Below are positions 54,378-63,956 of a stretch of 64,000 nt of DNA, one piece after another. Source of the DNA: Sinorhizobium shofinae (GTDB lineage Bacteria > Pseudomonadota > Alphaproteobacteria > Rhizobiales > Rhizobiaceae); the NCBI GenBank assembly GCA_001704765.1, contig MBFK01000006.1, positions 62,001 to 126,000 of the forward strand. Reading direction: 5' to 3'. The position numbers were made by a program, and so were the translations under genes. The notes beneath the pieces are model-generated. The model searched no databases. It saw only the letters and a list, made by a program, of their open reading frames with translations, and was not told the origin of the DNA. The number at the start of each line of letters is the position of its first letter. Position 1 is the stretch's first letter.

Positions 54378-55116
54378 CGTCCGGGCCAGGTCGGCACCGC
54401 GATCCAGCGCCGGTCGGTCGTGCCTTCGAAACCGAGAGATTTGACCAGAACCATCACGACATGCACTTGCGACCCGTCATCGTTGATGTGAGTCACCACG
54501 CCGCCGATGCGGTAGCCGGTCGGGCAGTGGCGGCTTTCCGGAATGCGAGCATCATCCTGCAGCACCTCGGATACGGGTTGCCCCGCTTTTTCCGTCATGA
54601 CGAGGCGGAAGCCTTTGACCGCTTTCAGGAGAGCCTTGCAGATGCCCTGAGCTTCGAAACTCTTTTCTTCGAGCTCCAGCTCATAGGTCTTTTGAAACGG
54701 CGGGTCGGCGGGAAAGGAATCGTATCTCAGCCTGTGGTCCGCCGCGTCTGCCTCCGTTACGGGATTGTAGGCGGCAAGCAGCCCTGGCGTATCGAGAAGA
54801 AGGTAGGCGTCGATCAGCGGCGCCGCCCGCCGGCGCGCGTCGCGGCGAGCGCCTTGGGCAGGGCACCGCCATCCTCATCGACGCGGGCGCGCACAGGCGC
54901 ACCGGGGAGGAACGTGTCGGTATGTGTGTCAAGGACGTATATCGCTGAATAGGGAAAGCCCGAGCCGTCCTGAATGCCATATTCCTCGAAGGCAAAGACC
55001 TTGCCGTCCGAAGAAAAGCCGACCGGCTGAAAATTGGCATAGTCGCCGGCGACCGCGGGCGGCGCGGCAATCGCCGTTGCGATCAAGACTGCAGTCGCGA
55101 TCGCCCGCGAGTTCAT
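54374..55116 (-). pseudogene. DUF2259 family exported protein, frameshifted as given
   Basis: Members are about 245-residue predicted secreted proteins found in rhizobia. The first frame, from ATG at 55116, gives a signal peptide ([17 protein letters not shown]) and YSAIYVLDTHTDTFLPGAPV, then runs off family sequence in a GC-rich tract and stops. The conserved second half (APLIDAYLLLDTPGLLAAYN to RRWIAVPTWPGR) is in another frame. A single missing base at about 54826-54850 restores 247 residues. The start overlaps the rpe stop by one base (TGATG). Confidence 0.85.
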
Positions 55117-55790
55117 CAGCGGCCCTTCTCGGCCGGCGTGCGGATCGCTTCGATGGCGGTGCGGTAGGCCTCGACGGAGCCGCCCTTGAAAATGGCCGAG
55201 CCGGCGACCAGCACGTTGGCCCCAGCCCCAGCGACGATGCCAGCGGTTTCGGGCGCGATTCCGCCGTCCACCTCGATCTCGATTGGCCGGTCGCCGATCA
55301 TTGCCTTGATACGGCGGATCTTCTCTTCCATTGCGGAGATGAATTTCTGGCCGCCGAAGCCCGGATTGACCGTCATCACCAGAATGAGATCGACAGTGTC
55401 CAGGACATATTCGAGTGCGCTTTCGGGCGTTGCGGGATTGAGCGAGACGCCGGCCTTCTTGCCGAGTGCCTTCACGGTCTGCAAGGAACGGTGCAAATGC
55501 GGTCCGGCTTCGGCATGGACGGTGAGGATATCGCAGCCGGCCTTGGCGAAGGCTTCGAGAAAGGGATCGGCCGGCGCAATCATCAGATGGCAATCGAACG
55601 TCGCGTCCGTGTAGGAGCGCAGCGACTTGATGACGTCGGGACCGAAGGTGATGTTCGGCACGAAATGGCCGTCCATGACGTCGAGGTGGATCCAATCGGC
55701 GCCGGCATCCACGACATCGCGGACCTCCTGGCCGAGTTTGGAGAAGTTGGCCGCCAGGATTGATGGGGCAATGCGAATGGGGTGGGTCAT
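55116..55790 (-). CDS. rpe: ribulose-phosphate 3-epimerase Rpe
   Basis: Interconverts ribulose-5-phosphate and xylulose-5-phosphate in the pentose phosphate pathway. 224 residues; (beta/alpha)8 barrel with [16 protein letters not shown] near 8, [16 protein letters not shown] near 33, [13 protein letters not shown] near 141 and VDGGI near 177. The ATG at 55790 gives the exact family start [12 protein letters not shown]; a long open frame upstream is rejected. It heads a short operon with the DUF2259 and membrane-protein genes. Confidence 0.96.
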   Translation of the reverse strand: MTHPIRIAPSILAANFSKLGQEVRDVVDAGADWIHLDVMDGHFVPNITFGPDVIKSLRSYTDATFDCHLMIAPADPFLEAFAKAGCDILTVHAEAGPHLHRSLQTVKALGKKAGVSLNPATPESALEYVLDTVDLILVMTVNPGFGGQKFISAMEEKIRRIKAMIGDRPIEIEVDGGIAPETAGIVAGAGANVLVAGSAIFKGGSVEAYRTAIEAIRTPAEKGR

Positions 55791-55863
55791 GAACAGCCTC
55801 CGGTCTTTCCCGCGCCCATAGCATCCCGCGACCGTGCGAACAACAAGCGAGGGCGGGCCTCGG

Positions 55864-56871
55864 TTATCCTGGCAATGCCGACCAGGCCGGCTTGAGGTCG
55901 CCGGCAGCCCCTGCCGCATCGTGAACGCCACGCGCGATCGCCCGTGCCATGGTTGCCGCCGCCGCGGCGCTGAGATCAATGAAATCCTCCAGGAGGAGTT
56001 TCTTGCCGCTGGCGCCCGTCGAGAGCGCAAACACAAGATCGCCGTCGAGCGGTGTATGGGACGGCCACAGCGCTCGGGAGAAGCCGTCATGGGCTGCAAT
56101 CGCCAGGCGTTTCGCCTCGGCCTTCGAGAGAACCGCGTCGGTGGCAATAACGGCAATGGTCGTGTTGGCGATTGCCGCCTCCGGCTCGCGGAACTTGAGC
56201 CGCGGGTACGCCGCATCCTGCGGCCAGGGAAATGGCATACCGAGCCCGCCGAACTCGCCATCCACTTCAAAGGGTGCGGCCCAGAAATGATGCGTGTCGC
56301 CGATGGTTGCCGAGCCGAGCGCGTTGACGGCGACAAGTGCCCCGACGGTTATGCCGTTTGCAAGGATCGTCGACGCGGAACCGAGGCCGCCCTTGAGGGT
56401 GGCCGTGAGTGCTCCTGTTCCGGCTCCGGCGCTGCCGGTCGTGAAAGTCTCGGCCGCAGCACGTGCCGCGTCATAGCCGAGTTCGCGATAGGGGGAAAAT
56501 TGCCCCCAATGCTTGTCGCCACCATTCATCAGATCGAAGAGGATTGCCGCCGGAACGATCGGAATCCGATGGGGGCCGACGGGAAAGCCGCGTCCCATTT
56601 CGTGAAGTGCGGCCTGCACGCCCGAGGCCGCGTCCAGACCAAAGGCGGAGCCGCCGGATAGCACGATCGCGTCGACGGTCTGGACGGTGTTATGCGGGGC
56701 GAGGAGGTCGGTCTCGCGCGTACCCGGTGCGCCGCCGAGAACTTGAACCGCGGCCGTGGCCGGCGGATCGCAAAGCACCGCCGTGACGCCGGATTTCAAC
56801 CGGTGATCCTCGGCGTTGCCGACCAGAATCCCCGTGACATCGGTGATCAGGTTGTTCGGTCCCTTGCGCAT
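55864..56871 (-). CDS. P1 family peptidase (DmpA/BapA-like N-terminal nucleophile hydrolase)
   Basis: 335 residues from [19 protein letters not shown]. The family motifs are present: [18 protein letters not shown] near 72, [11 protein letters not shown] near 107 and [11 protein letters not shown]-like [18 protein letters not shown] near 180, with the region around GSATIGDTH thought to hold the autocleavage/nucleophile site in some members. Members are aminopeptidases or peptidase homologues. The ATG at 56871 overlaps the stop of the upstream binding protein (TGATG), so the two are coupled. The 17 upstream codons are rejected. Confidence 0.88.
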   Translation of the reverse strand: MRKGPNNLITDVTGILVGNAEDHRLKSGVTAVLCDPPATAAVQVLGGAPGTRETDLLAPHNTVQTVDAIVLSGGSAFGLDAASGVQAALHEMGRGFPVGPHRIPIVPAAILFDLMNGGDKHWGQFSPYRELGYDAARAAAETFTTGSAGAGTGALTATLKGGLGSASTILANGITVGALVAVNALGSATIGDTHHFWAAPFEVDGEFGGLGMPFPWPQDAAYPRLKFREPEAAIANTTIAVIATDAVLSKAEAKRLAIAAHDGFSRALWPSHTPLDGDLVFALSTGASGKKLLLEDFIDLSAAAAATMARAIARGVHDAAGAAGDLKPAWSALPG

Positions 56872-57959
56872 CACTGGGCCTTGCCTGCATTCGGGGCGGC
56901 CAAGAAACGGCCGTCCTGCCATTGCATCAGCCTATAGGGGCTCTCGGTCCGTTCATGCGCACTGTTGAAGCTGACCGGACCGAGGACGGTCCCAAAGGGC
57001 CCCTTCTGGAGGACGTCCGAGATGGCTTTATCATCCTTCTCCGCCTGATCTTTCGCCTGCTCAAGAAGCGACATCGCTGCAAAGGCCGGGAGAAGGTAAC
57101 CGTCTGGCTCAAGACCGGCGGCGCGCATTGCCGTGACGACTGGCGCAGCCACGTTCGACCGGGCCGGATCGGGAATAGTCACGGCAAGCACGCCATTCTC
57201 GAGCGGCACGTCAAGATCTGCAGCGTTCAGCGTATCGCCGCCAAGCAGAGTGAGTGGAATATCCTCCGACTTGGCGTCGCGGGCAATGACGGCGGTATCG
57301 TTGCGGTCGCCGCCGGTGAACACATGCGTTGCGCCGCTTTTTGCCAAGCGTCGAACGAGGCTCACCTGTTGTTCCTGCGCCGGGCGGTAAGTGTCGGTAA
57401 AGACGGGCGTAATGCCGATCTCGGCAAGGGCGTTGCGCACGCTTTCGACAAGTTCACGGCTATGGATCGTTCCGTCGTCGATGAGCGCAAGCGGCTTGTC
57501 CCTCCAGTTCGTCATGATGGCATCGGCGATCGCCGCGGCTTCGGCCTTGCCGCTCGGCGCCAGGCGATAGAGCGGCCATTTCTTCTTGAGAGCGTCCTCC
57601 ATGAGGATATCCGAGCGGACGCTGAGCGTGATCGCGGGAATGCCCGCTTCGGCGAGGGCCGGCAGCACCGATTCCAGGCTCTCGATGCAGAGAAAGCCGA
57701 TTGCAGCCTCAGCGCCGCTGGCAAGCAGCGCTTTCGTCAGGGCCTCGCCGCCCACCGGATCGCAGCTTTCTGCGATAGACACGATTTCACTTCCCCGATC
57801 ACCTGCCTGGAAGGCGGCGCCATCGGTAATCTGTTTCCCGAGCACAGCGAAGGGACCGTCGGCGGGAGCGACGACGGCAACCTTCAGTCCGGCGGCAAGC
57901 GCGGGGGAGGTCAGCGTCAGTCCGGCGACAAAAAGGGTCGTACCAATTGATTTCAGCAT
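56871..57959 (-). CDS. branched-chain amino-acid-type ABC substrate-binding protein (LivJ/LivK-like)
   Basis: 362 residues with a signal peptide (MLKSIGTTLFVAGLTLTSPA) and a type-I periplasmic-binding fold: LKVAVVAPADGPFAVLG near 24, AGIPAITLSVRSDIL near 122 and THVFTGGDRNDTAVIARDA near 210. No liv permease or ATPase genes adjoin; it instead overlaps a P1 peptidase. It may act as an orphan binding protein or scavenge peptide-derived amino acids. Confidence 0.87.
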   Translation of the reverse strand: MLKSIGTTLFVAGLTLTSPALAAGLKVAVVAPADGPFAVLGKQITDGAAFQAGDRGSEIVSIAESCDPVGGEALTKALLASGAEAAIGFLCIESLESVLPALAEAGIPAITLSVRSDILMEDALKKKWPLYRLAPSGKAEAAAIADAIMTNWRDKPLALIDDGTIHSRELVESVRNALAEIGITPVFTDTYRPAQEQQVSLVRRLAKSGATHVFTGGDRNDTAVIARDAKSEDIPLTLLGGDTLNAADLDVPLENGVLAVTIPDPARSNVAAPVVTAMRAAGLEPDGYLLPAFAAMSLLEQAKDQAEKDDKAISDVLQKGPFGTVLGPVSFNSAHERTESPYRLMQWQDGRFLAAPNAGKAQ

Positions 57960-58117
57960 GTTTTTTCCCGCTATCGCACGCCATGTTTTAAGGAAGTGGC
58001 ACAACTCGTCAAAGGAAAAGATAGCGGTAGGATCGGCGATTGCCCGTCTGCGTCATCCGCGTGCGCGCACCGGCAAGAATCTCGGGCGGCCTAGTTTCAT
58101 ATTTTCGGCGACAGTCT

Positions 58118-58645
58118 ATGTATGTGCGAGATACCGATCCGGAGCGTGATGTGTTGGAGAAGACCCGGCTGGACCCGATAACCTATCGCGACACGATGAG
58201 TCGCTTGTCTCATCACGTGCAGTTGATCACTGCGGCAGATGGTGCTGAGCGGCGCGGCGTAACCATCACCGCCTCTTGTTCGGTGTCGGACGATCCGCCG
58301 ACGATTCTCGCTTGCCTCAATGCCGCAAATCCTCGCAACGATATCTTTTCCCGCAGCGGCGGCTTTGCATTGAACGTCCTGGGTGGGCATCATCTCGCTT
58401 TGGCGCACGCCTTCTCCGGTCGCGACCAGCTCGTTATGGAGCGCCGGTTTGCCCTGGGCCGGTGGGCGCAGCTTACGACGGGGGCGCCCATTCTCGTCGA
58501 TGCCATCGCCGCCTTCGATTGCCGCCTGATCGAAGTCAAGATCATGGCGACCCACGCGATCCTCTTCGGCGAAGTGGTCGATGTGCGAATCGGCGAAAAG
58601 GCACCACCGCTCATTTATGTGGACCGGGCATATCGCACGCTATAA
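58118..58645 (+). CDS. flavin reductase family protein
   Basis: 175 residues, split-barrel FMN-binding fold: PITYRDTMSRLSHHVQLIT near 20, GVTITASCSVSDDPPTILAC near 46 and FALNVLGGHHLALAHAFSG near 80. These proteins reduce flavin with NAD(P)H, often for a partner monooxygenase; none is adjacent. The ATG at 58118 is likely; a GTG at about 58151 preceded by GGAG is an alternative. Divergent from the amino-acid-binding-protein gene. Confidence 0.87.
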   Translation: MYVRDTDPERDVLEKTRLDPITYRDTMSRLSHHVQLITAADGAERRGVTITASCSVSDDPPTILACLNAANPRNDIFSRSGGFALNVLGGHHLALAHAFSGRDQLVMERRFALGRWAQLTTGAPILVDAIAAFDCRLIEVKIMATHAILFGEVVDVRIGEKAPPLIYVDRAYRTL

Positions 58646-58668
58646 GTTTCCTCGATAGAGGAGGGAAC

Positions 58669-59598
58669 ATGGCGAGACACGAGACAGGCAGGATGCCCCA
58701 GTCCATCGACGAGACGATGGTGCTGCTGGAGGCGGAGAACTACCTCGCCGGTACCGCCCTCGCGACCGTTCTTTTCCTTGCGCTCAGGATGAAGCGCCCA
58801 CTCTTCCTCGAAGGCGAGGCGGGTGTCGGCAAGACCGAGATCGCCAAGGTGCTCGCCCGCTCGCTCGATCGACCGCTGATCCGGCTGCAATGCTACGAGG
58901 GGCTCGACGTCGCATCCGCCGTCTATGAATGGAACTACCCGGCGCAAATGCTGGAAATCCGCCTGTCGGAGGCGGCCGGCATGGTCGACCGGCAACGGGT
59001 CGAAAGCGACATCTTTTCGGAACGGTTCCTCATCCGCCGCCCGGTGCTTCAGGCGATTTCGGCGAGTGTCGGCCGTGCGCCTGTGTTCCTCATCGACGAG
59101 CTCGACCGCACCGACGAGGCCTTCGAGGCGTTCCTCCTCGAGGTGCTTTCCGATTTCCAGGTGACCATTCCCGAGCTTGGAACGATCCGGGCGGACGAGC
59201 CGCCGATCGTCATTATCACCACCAACCGGACGCGGGAAATTCACGACGCCTTGAAGCGCCGCTGCCTCTATCATTGGGTCGACTACCCCAATGCAGCGCA
59301 GGAGCTGGAGATCATCCGACGCAAGGTGCCGGGGTGCAACGCAACCCTTTCCCAGGAGATCGTCGCCTATGTCCAGAAACTCCGGACGGTCGATCTCTTC
59401 AAGAACCCAGGCGTCGCGGAGTCGATCGATTGGGCGACGGCGCTGACTGAGCTCGATGCGCTCGCGCTCGATCCGGAGACGCTGGCCGATACGCTCGGCA
59501 CGCTCCTCAAATATCAGGATGACATTGCCCGGATAGAGGGCGCGGAGGGGCGGCGGTTGCTTGAAGAGGTCAAGCGCGAACTCACAGCGCAGGGCTGA
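58669..59598 (+). CDS. MoxR-type AAA+ ATPase (CoxD-like)
   Basis: 309 residues: Walker A GEAGVGKTEIAKVLAR near 50, Walker B VFLIDELDRTDEAF near 142, and the MoxR sensor/arginine-finger parts at IITTNRTREIHDALKRRC near 183. MoxR ATPases act with von Willebrand (VWA) proteins to insert metals or mature enzymes; CoxD is the example in CO dehydrogenase. Start at 58669 has GAGGGA upstream. It is followed by a VWA gene 5 nt away, so it belongs to the CoxD-CoxE pair type. Confidence 0.93.
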   Translation: MARHETGRMPQSIDETMVLLEAENYLAGTALATVLFLALRMKRPLFLEGEAGVGKTEIAKVLARSLDRPLIRLQCYEGLDVASAVYEWNYPAQMLEIRLSEAAGMVDRQRVESDIFSERFLIRRPVLQAISASVGRAPVFLIDELDRTDEAFEAFLLEVLSDFQVTIPELGTIRADEPPIVIITTNRTREIHDALKRRCLYHWVDYPNAAQELEIIRRKVPGCNATLSQEIVAYVQKLRTVDLFKNPGVAESIDWATALTELDALALDPETLADTLGTLLKYQDDIARIEGAEGRRLLEEVKRELTAQG

Positions 59599-59602
59599 CA
59601 TC

Positions 59603-60880
59603 ATGACTGGCGAGCCTGATGCCGACAGTGCCAACTACCGCCCGGAGAGCGGGCAGTTTGCGGACAACATCGTCTTCTTCGCCCGTGCGCTACGGCGGGC
59701 AGGGATGAGGATCGGTCCCGGCGCGATTGCGGATGCCATTGAAGCCGTCGACGCAATTGGCATCGGGTCGCGCCGCGAGTTTTACGCCGCACTTCAATGC
59801 ACGCTTCTAAAGAGGCATGAGGACCAGGCGCTCTTTGATGAAGCGTTCAGACTGTTCTGGCGCAAGCGTGATCTCGTCCGGAAGATGATCGCGCTGCTTT
59901 CGCCCGTCGCCCCGGCAGGCGCGAAAGAAGATCGACGGCGGCGCGCCGGCGAGGCACGCCTCAGCGAAGCGCTCCTAAGCGGACGGGGCGACGCCCGGCC
60001 GCCTCGCGAGGAGCAGGAGATCGAAATTGACGCGCGCTACACCGCTTCGGGTCGGGAGCTCTTTCGCAAGGCGGATTTTGCACAGATGACTGCCGCAGAA
60101 ATCGCGGAGGCAAGGAAGGCGCTGTCGTCGCTGCTTTTGCCGTTCGATCGGGTCAAGACGCGGCGCTTCCGCTCTTCCCATCGGCCGGCCCGGATCGACC
60201 CGCGCGCCACCATGCGCGACGCCATGCGGTTCGGCGGCGAGGTCATGCTGCCGCGCTTCCGGGAACCGCGCCTCATGCACCCGCCGCTCGTCGTGCTTGC
60301 GGATATTTCAGGCTCGATGACTCAGTACACGCGGGTGTTCCTGCATTTCCTGCATGCGCTGACAGAGCAACGGCACCGCGTGCAGACCTTTCTCTTCGGC
60401 ACAAGGCTGACGAATGTCACCCGCCAAATGCGCAATCGCGATCCCGACGAGGCACTCGACGAATGCGTGGCGGCGGTGAAGGACTGGTCGGGCGGAACGC
60501 GCATCGGCGAAACGTTGCACGAGTTCAATCGTCGTTGGTCTCGGCGCGTCCTCGGGCAGGGTGCCATTGTTCTGTTGATCACCGACGGCCTCGAGCGCGA
60601 CGACACGGCGCAACTCGAGGTCGAGATGGATCGCCTGCATCGCTCCTGCCGCCGGTTGATCTGGCTCAATCCGCTGCTCCGCTTCGAGGGCTTCGAAGCG
60701 CGGGCGCGCGGTGTCAGGGCGATGCTGCCGCATGTCGATGAATTTCGGGCGGTGCACAATCTGGAATCCGTCGCCGAACTGGTGAAGTCCCTATCGGGCG
60801 AAAGGAGCCGCGACGCCAACCCAAGGCGATTCCTTGAGGCGCGGCGAGCGGGTACCGCCGCTCCGGCGCACGCCACTTGA
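59603..60880 (+). CDS. VWA domain protein (CoxE-like)
   Basis: 425 residues. A helical N-terminus (about 1-210) is followed by a VWA domain with the MIDAS motif ADISGSMTQYTRVFLHFLHA near 234 and LLITDGLERDD near 330. The arrangement matches CoxE (DUF1796/PF05762-type), which works with CoxD in maturing Mo hydroxylases. The ATG at 59603 follows the ATPase stop by 4 nt. The C-terminus is a short basic tail. Confidence 0.92.
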   Translation: MTGEPDADSANYRPESGQFADNIVFFARALRRAGMRIGPGAIADAIEAVDAIGIGSRREFYAALQCTLLKRHEDQALFDEAFRLFWRKRDLVRKMIALLSPVAPAGAKEDRRRRAGEARLSEALLSGRGDARPPREEQEIEIDARYTASGRELFRKADFAQMTAAEIAEARKALSSLLLPFDRVKTRRFRSSHRPARIDPRATMRDAMRFGGEVMLPRFREPRLMHPPLVVLADISGSMTQYTRVFLHFLHALTEQRHRVQTFLFGTRLTNVTRQMRNRDPDEALDECVAAVKDWSGGTRIGETLHEFNRRWSRRVLGQGAIVLLITDGLERDDTAQLEVEMDRLHRSCRRLIWLNPLLRFEGFEARARGVRAMLPHVDEFRAVHNLESVAELVKSLSGERSRDANPRRFLEARRAGTAAPAHAT

Positions 60881-60955
60881 AGCAGCAACGACGATGTGGA
60901 TTGAATCACGCCTGGATCGTCATGATCTAAGAGGAACGAGCCGGAGTGCCAGAAT

Positions 60956-61288
60956 ATGACGAACGAAGCGAACTTCCTCGACCCGCTGGAGATTGCGGAG
61001 GCATGGCACAGGCAAGGCCGTGCCGTGGCGTTGGCGACGGTCATCGAAACGTGGGGTTCAGCGCCACGCCCGGTCGGCAGCCATCTGGTGATTGACGGCG
61101 AGGGCAACTTTCAAGGATCTGTTTCGGGCGGTTGCGTCGAAGGCGCCGTTGTCGTCGAGGCGGCCGATGTGATCGCGTCGGGCGTTCCCAGGGTCCTCGA
61201 ATTCGGCGTCGCTGACGAAACTGCATGGCGTGTTGGCCTATCCTGCGGCGGTCGAATCCGTGTCTACCTTGAGCGAATTGACGGTTAA
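60956..61288 (+). CDS. XdhC/CoxF family protein, N-terminal half
   Basis: 110 residues matching the XdhC_CoxI N-terminal domain: RAVALATVIETWGSAPRPVG near 22, SVSGGCVEGAVVVEA near 54 and GLSCGGRIRVYLE near 96. XdhC-type proteins insert sulfurated molybdenum cofactor into xanthine dehydrogenase or CODH-like enzymes. It ends naturally (RVYLERIDG) rather than in a broken frame, and the C-terminal half is the next gene. Confidence 0.9.
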   Translation: MTNEANFLDPLEIAEAWHRQGRAVALATVIETWGSAPRPVGSHLVIDGEGNFQGSVSGGCVEGAVVVEAADVIASGVPRVLEFGVADETAWRVGLSCGGRIRVYLERIDG

Positions 61289-61292
61289 GACC

Positions 61293-61997
61293 ATGGAACT
61301 GTCTACCCTTCAGAAGCTGATTGCGGCGCGCACGGCGCGGCGGGCAACCGTGGTCGTCAGCGATCTTTCGAGCGGCCGCGCGCAGGCCTTCATCGAAGGG
61401 GAACGTTTCCCGGCTGAATGGGATGCCGCCATTTCTGAAACGCTTCGTTCGGGCCGGCCCGCTCTTGCGACGCTCAATGAGCGATCGCTGTTCCTCAACG
61501 TCTACCTGCCGCCGCCGCGATTGGTCGTCATCGGCGCCGTTCATATCTCGCAGGCGCTGGCGCGGCTGGCGCCGGTCGCGGGGTTCGATATGACCATTAT
61601 AGACCCGCGCACCGCCTTCGCGACGATCGAGCGCTTCCAAGGCGTCGAGCTTCTTGCGGATTGGCCGGAAGATGTTCTGCCGACGCGACCCCTCGACCGC
61701 TACACGGCCTTGGCTGCGGTCACCCACGACCCGAAGATTGACGACTATCCGATCCGGGCCGCCCTGGACGCGGGCTGCTTCTATGTCGGGGCGCTCGGCA
61801 GCCGCAAGACCCATGCGACCCGCATGGAGAGATTGCGGTCGGCGGGGGTGTCGGAAGAGGCGATCGGCCGGATCAGCGCGCCGATCGGTCTGGATATCGG
61901 CGCTGCGAGCCCGGCAGAAATCGCTGTTGCCGTCCTTGCCGAAATCATCGGCGCGCTGCGGCGCCGCGATCGCGGCAAGCAGGAGGGTGCAGCATGA
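61293..61997 (+). CDS. XdhC/CoxF family protein, C-terminal Rossmann half
   Basis: 234 residues from MELSTLQKLIAARTA. The XdhC Rossmann domain has PRLVVIGAVHISQALARLAP near 82, TMTIIDPRTAFAT-like DMTIIDPRTAFATIERF near 107, VTHDPKIDDYPIRAALD near 147 and FYVGALGSRKTHATRMERL near 167. The start at 61293 is used; an in-frame ATG at 61230 would overlap the previous gene and adds residues outside the family. Together with the 110-residue gene it replaces a single XdhC. Confidence 0.92.
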   Translation: MELSTLQKLIAARTARRATVVVSDLSSGRAQAFIEGERFPAEWDAAISETLRSGRPALATLNERSLFLNVYLPPPRLVVIGAVHISQALARLAPVAGFDMTIIDPRTAFATIERFQGVELLADWPEDVLPTRPLDRYTALAAVTHDPKIDDYPIRAALDAGCFYVGALGSRKTHATRMERLRSAGVSEEAIGRISAPIGLDIGAASPAEIAVAVLAEIIGALRRRDRGKQEGAA

Positions 61998-63610
61998 GAT
62001 TCGGTCCGGTGCCGCTCGCCGAAGCGGAAGGCGCCATTCTGGCGCATGCAGTGAAGACTGCAGAACGCAAGCTGGCGAAAGGCCATCGCCTGAGCGCGGA
62101 GGATCTCGCCATGCTTGCCGACGCCGATTTCCGGGAGGTCATCGTCGCCCGACTCGACTCGGAGGATCTGCCGGAAGACGAAGCCGCGTCTCAAATCGCA
62201 GCGGCCATCGCCCAGGATCATCTCCGCTTCTCGCGAGCCGCTACCGGCCGCGTTAATGTCTACGCCACGGCGACGGGTCTCTTCGTCGTTGATCGCGCGA
62301 TCATCGACAAGGTGAACCGCATCGATCCCGCGATCACGCTTGCCTGTCTTGCCGACCATGTCGCCGTCGACGCGGGCGATATGGTGGCGACGATCAAGAT
62401 CATCCCATTGGCAGTGCCAGGAAAGTTCGTCGAGCAAGCGGCGGTCATGCTTCGCGCGGAGACCGCCTTTGAGGTGAAGCCCTTCGCGCCACGCCGCGCT
62501 GCCCTGGTCGCAACCGAGTTGCCGTCGCTGAAGCGCCAGGTAATGGACAAGACGCGGACCGTCCTGGCGGCGCGGCTCGCGCAATCCGGCAGCCGCCTTG
62601 ATACGGAGCGTCGCGTTGCTCACAGCGAGGAGGCCGTCGCCGGGGCGATTGCCGAACTCAGGGCTTCGCATGACCTGCTGATCGTCTTCGGCGCGTCCGC
62701 CGTCGCTGATCCTGATGACGTGGTGCCGGCCGCCATCCGACGCGCGGGCGGGATCGTCGAGCACGTGGGCATGCCCGTTGACCCTGGCAACCTGCTCGTT
62801 CTTGGTCGCTTAGGCGAAATCCCCGTCATTGGCGCACCCGGATGCGCCCGCAGCCCAAGGGAGAACGGCTTCGACTGGATCCTCGACCGGCTGCTCGCCG
62901 GCGAGTGGCCGAGCCCGACCGACATTACCGGGCTTGGCGTCGGAGGACTGCTGAAGGAAATCCCCACGCGGCCGCAGCCGCGGGAAGTGGCAGTCAGGCC
63001 GCGGCCCGGCCCGGTAGCGATCGTAGTGCTGGCGGCCGGCCGGGCAAGCCGGATGGGGCCTGCAGGGAAACACAAGCTTCTTGCCGAGTTCGATGGCGTA
63101 TCGCTGGTTCGCCGTTCCGTCGAGACGGCCCTTGCCGCCGGCGAGGGCAAGGTCGTCGTGGTTACAGGCTATCGCGAGGAGGAGATCCGGGCTGCCCTAT
63201 CCGGCTTATCGGTCGCGCTTGTTTCGAATCCCGATTACGAGAGCGGCATGGCGTCGTCGCTCGTCGCAGGCCTGTCCGCAGTGGAAGAGGAGGCGGGCGG
63301 CATGCTGGTCATGCTGGCAGACATGCCGGGTGTCACCTCCATGCATCTGTCAAAGATGATAGCGGCTTTCGATGCTGAAACTGGCCGCGCCGTCGTGCGC
63401 GCGGTCACCGAGGGCCAGCGCGGAAACCCGGTCATCCTGCCGCGATCCACCTTTGCTGCGGTCCGGCAACTCGTAGGGGACGTGGGGGCGAGACATATTG
63501 TCGAACGCTGCGGTCTTCCAGTAATCGAGGTCGAACTGGGCGCCGCGGCGCGCCTCGATGTCGATACACCCGAAGCCGTCTTGGCCGCCGGCGGCATATT
63601 GAAGGAGTGA
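61994..63610 (+). CDS. molybdopterin-binding / MobA-like NTP transferase fusion (MocA type)
   Basis: 538 residues. The first 340 are a MoeA/CinA-like molybdopterin-binding domain (LIVFGASAVADPDDVVPAAI near 228, GCARSPRENGFDWILDRLL near 280); residues about 345-530 are a MobA-like transferase with VLAAGRASRMGPAGKHKLLA near 347 and MLVMLADMPGVTSMH near 436. The second domain matches MocA, which adds CMP to molybdopterin for xanthine-dehydrogenase-family enzymes. It overlaps the XdhC stop by 4 nt, confirming operon membership. Confidence 0.92.
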   Translation: MRFGPVPLAEAEGAILAHAVKTAERKLAKGHRLSAEDLAMLADADFREVIVARLDSEDLPEDEAASQIAAAIAQDHLRFSRAATGRVNVYATATGLFVVDRAIIDKVNRIDPAITLACLADHVAVDAGDMVATIKIIPLAVPGKFVEQAAVMLRAETAFEVKPFAPRRAALVATELPSLKRQVMDKTRTVLAARLAQSGSRLDTERRVAHSEEAVAGAIAELRASHDLLIVFGASAVADPDDVVPAAIRRAGGIVEHVGMPVDPGNLLVLGRLGEIPVIGAPGCARSPRENGFDWILDRLLAGEWPSPTDITGLGVGGLLKEIPTRPQPREVAVRPRPGPVAIVVLAAGRASRMGPAGKHKLLAEFDGVSLVRRSVETALAAGEGKVVVVTGYREEEIRAALSGLSVALVSNPDYESGMASSLVAGLSAVEEEAGGMLVMLADMPGVTSMHLSKMIAAFDAETGRAVVRAVTEGQRGNPVILPRSTFAAVRQLVGDVGARHIVERCGLPVIEVELGAAARLDVDTPEAVLAAGGILKE

Positions 63611-63614
63611 GGCG

Positions 63615-63932
63615 ATGGACAATGCTGCGATCGAGGAAATGTTCGAGACATTGGGGCCGATCACCATTCGCCGCATGTTCGGTGGCAAGGGCATTTATTG
63701 CGAGGGCGTCATTCTCGCGGTGGAGGTTGACGGGGAGGTCCTTCTGAAAGGCGATGCCGAAACAGCTCCGGAATTCGAGGAAGCGGGAGCACGGCAATGG
63801 GCCTATGATGGCAAGGGCAAGCCGGTGAAAATGCCCTATTGGAGCATTCCTGAAGCAGCCTACGACGATCCGGAGGATATGGCCCGCTGGGTGAAGTTAG
63901 CATACGCGACCGCGCTCAGAGCGAAGAAGTAA
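63615..63932 (+). CDS. TfoX N-terminal domain protein
   Basis: 105 residues: TIRRMFGGKGIYCEGVILA near 18 and MPYWSIPEAAYDDPEDMARW near 72 match TfoX/Sxy N-terminal domains. Stand-alone TfoX-N proteins are common in alphaproteobacteria and are not the full competence regulator. It starts 4 nt after the MocA-like gene, so it is probably the last gene of that operon, though with no evident link to molybdenum. Confidence 0.9.
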   Translation: MDNAAIEEMFETLGPITIRRMFGGKGIYCEGVILAVEVDGEVLLKGDAETAPEFEEAGARQWAYDGKGKPVKMPYWSIPEAAYDDPEDMARWVKLAYATALRAKK

Positions 63933-63956
63933 CGGCACTCAGCGCTACGCGGCCGC

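Noticed and set aside
61230-61297. Frameshift between the two XdhC halves
   Set aside because: The first half ends with a natural stop after the domain end and the second has its own start; the split is consistent with two genes.
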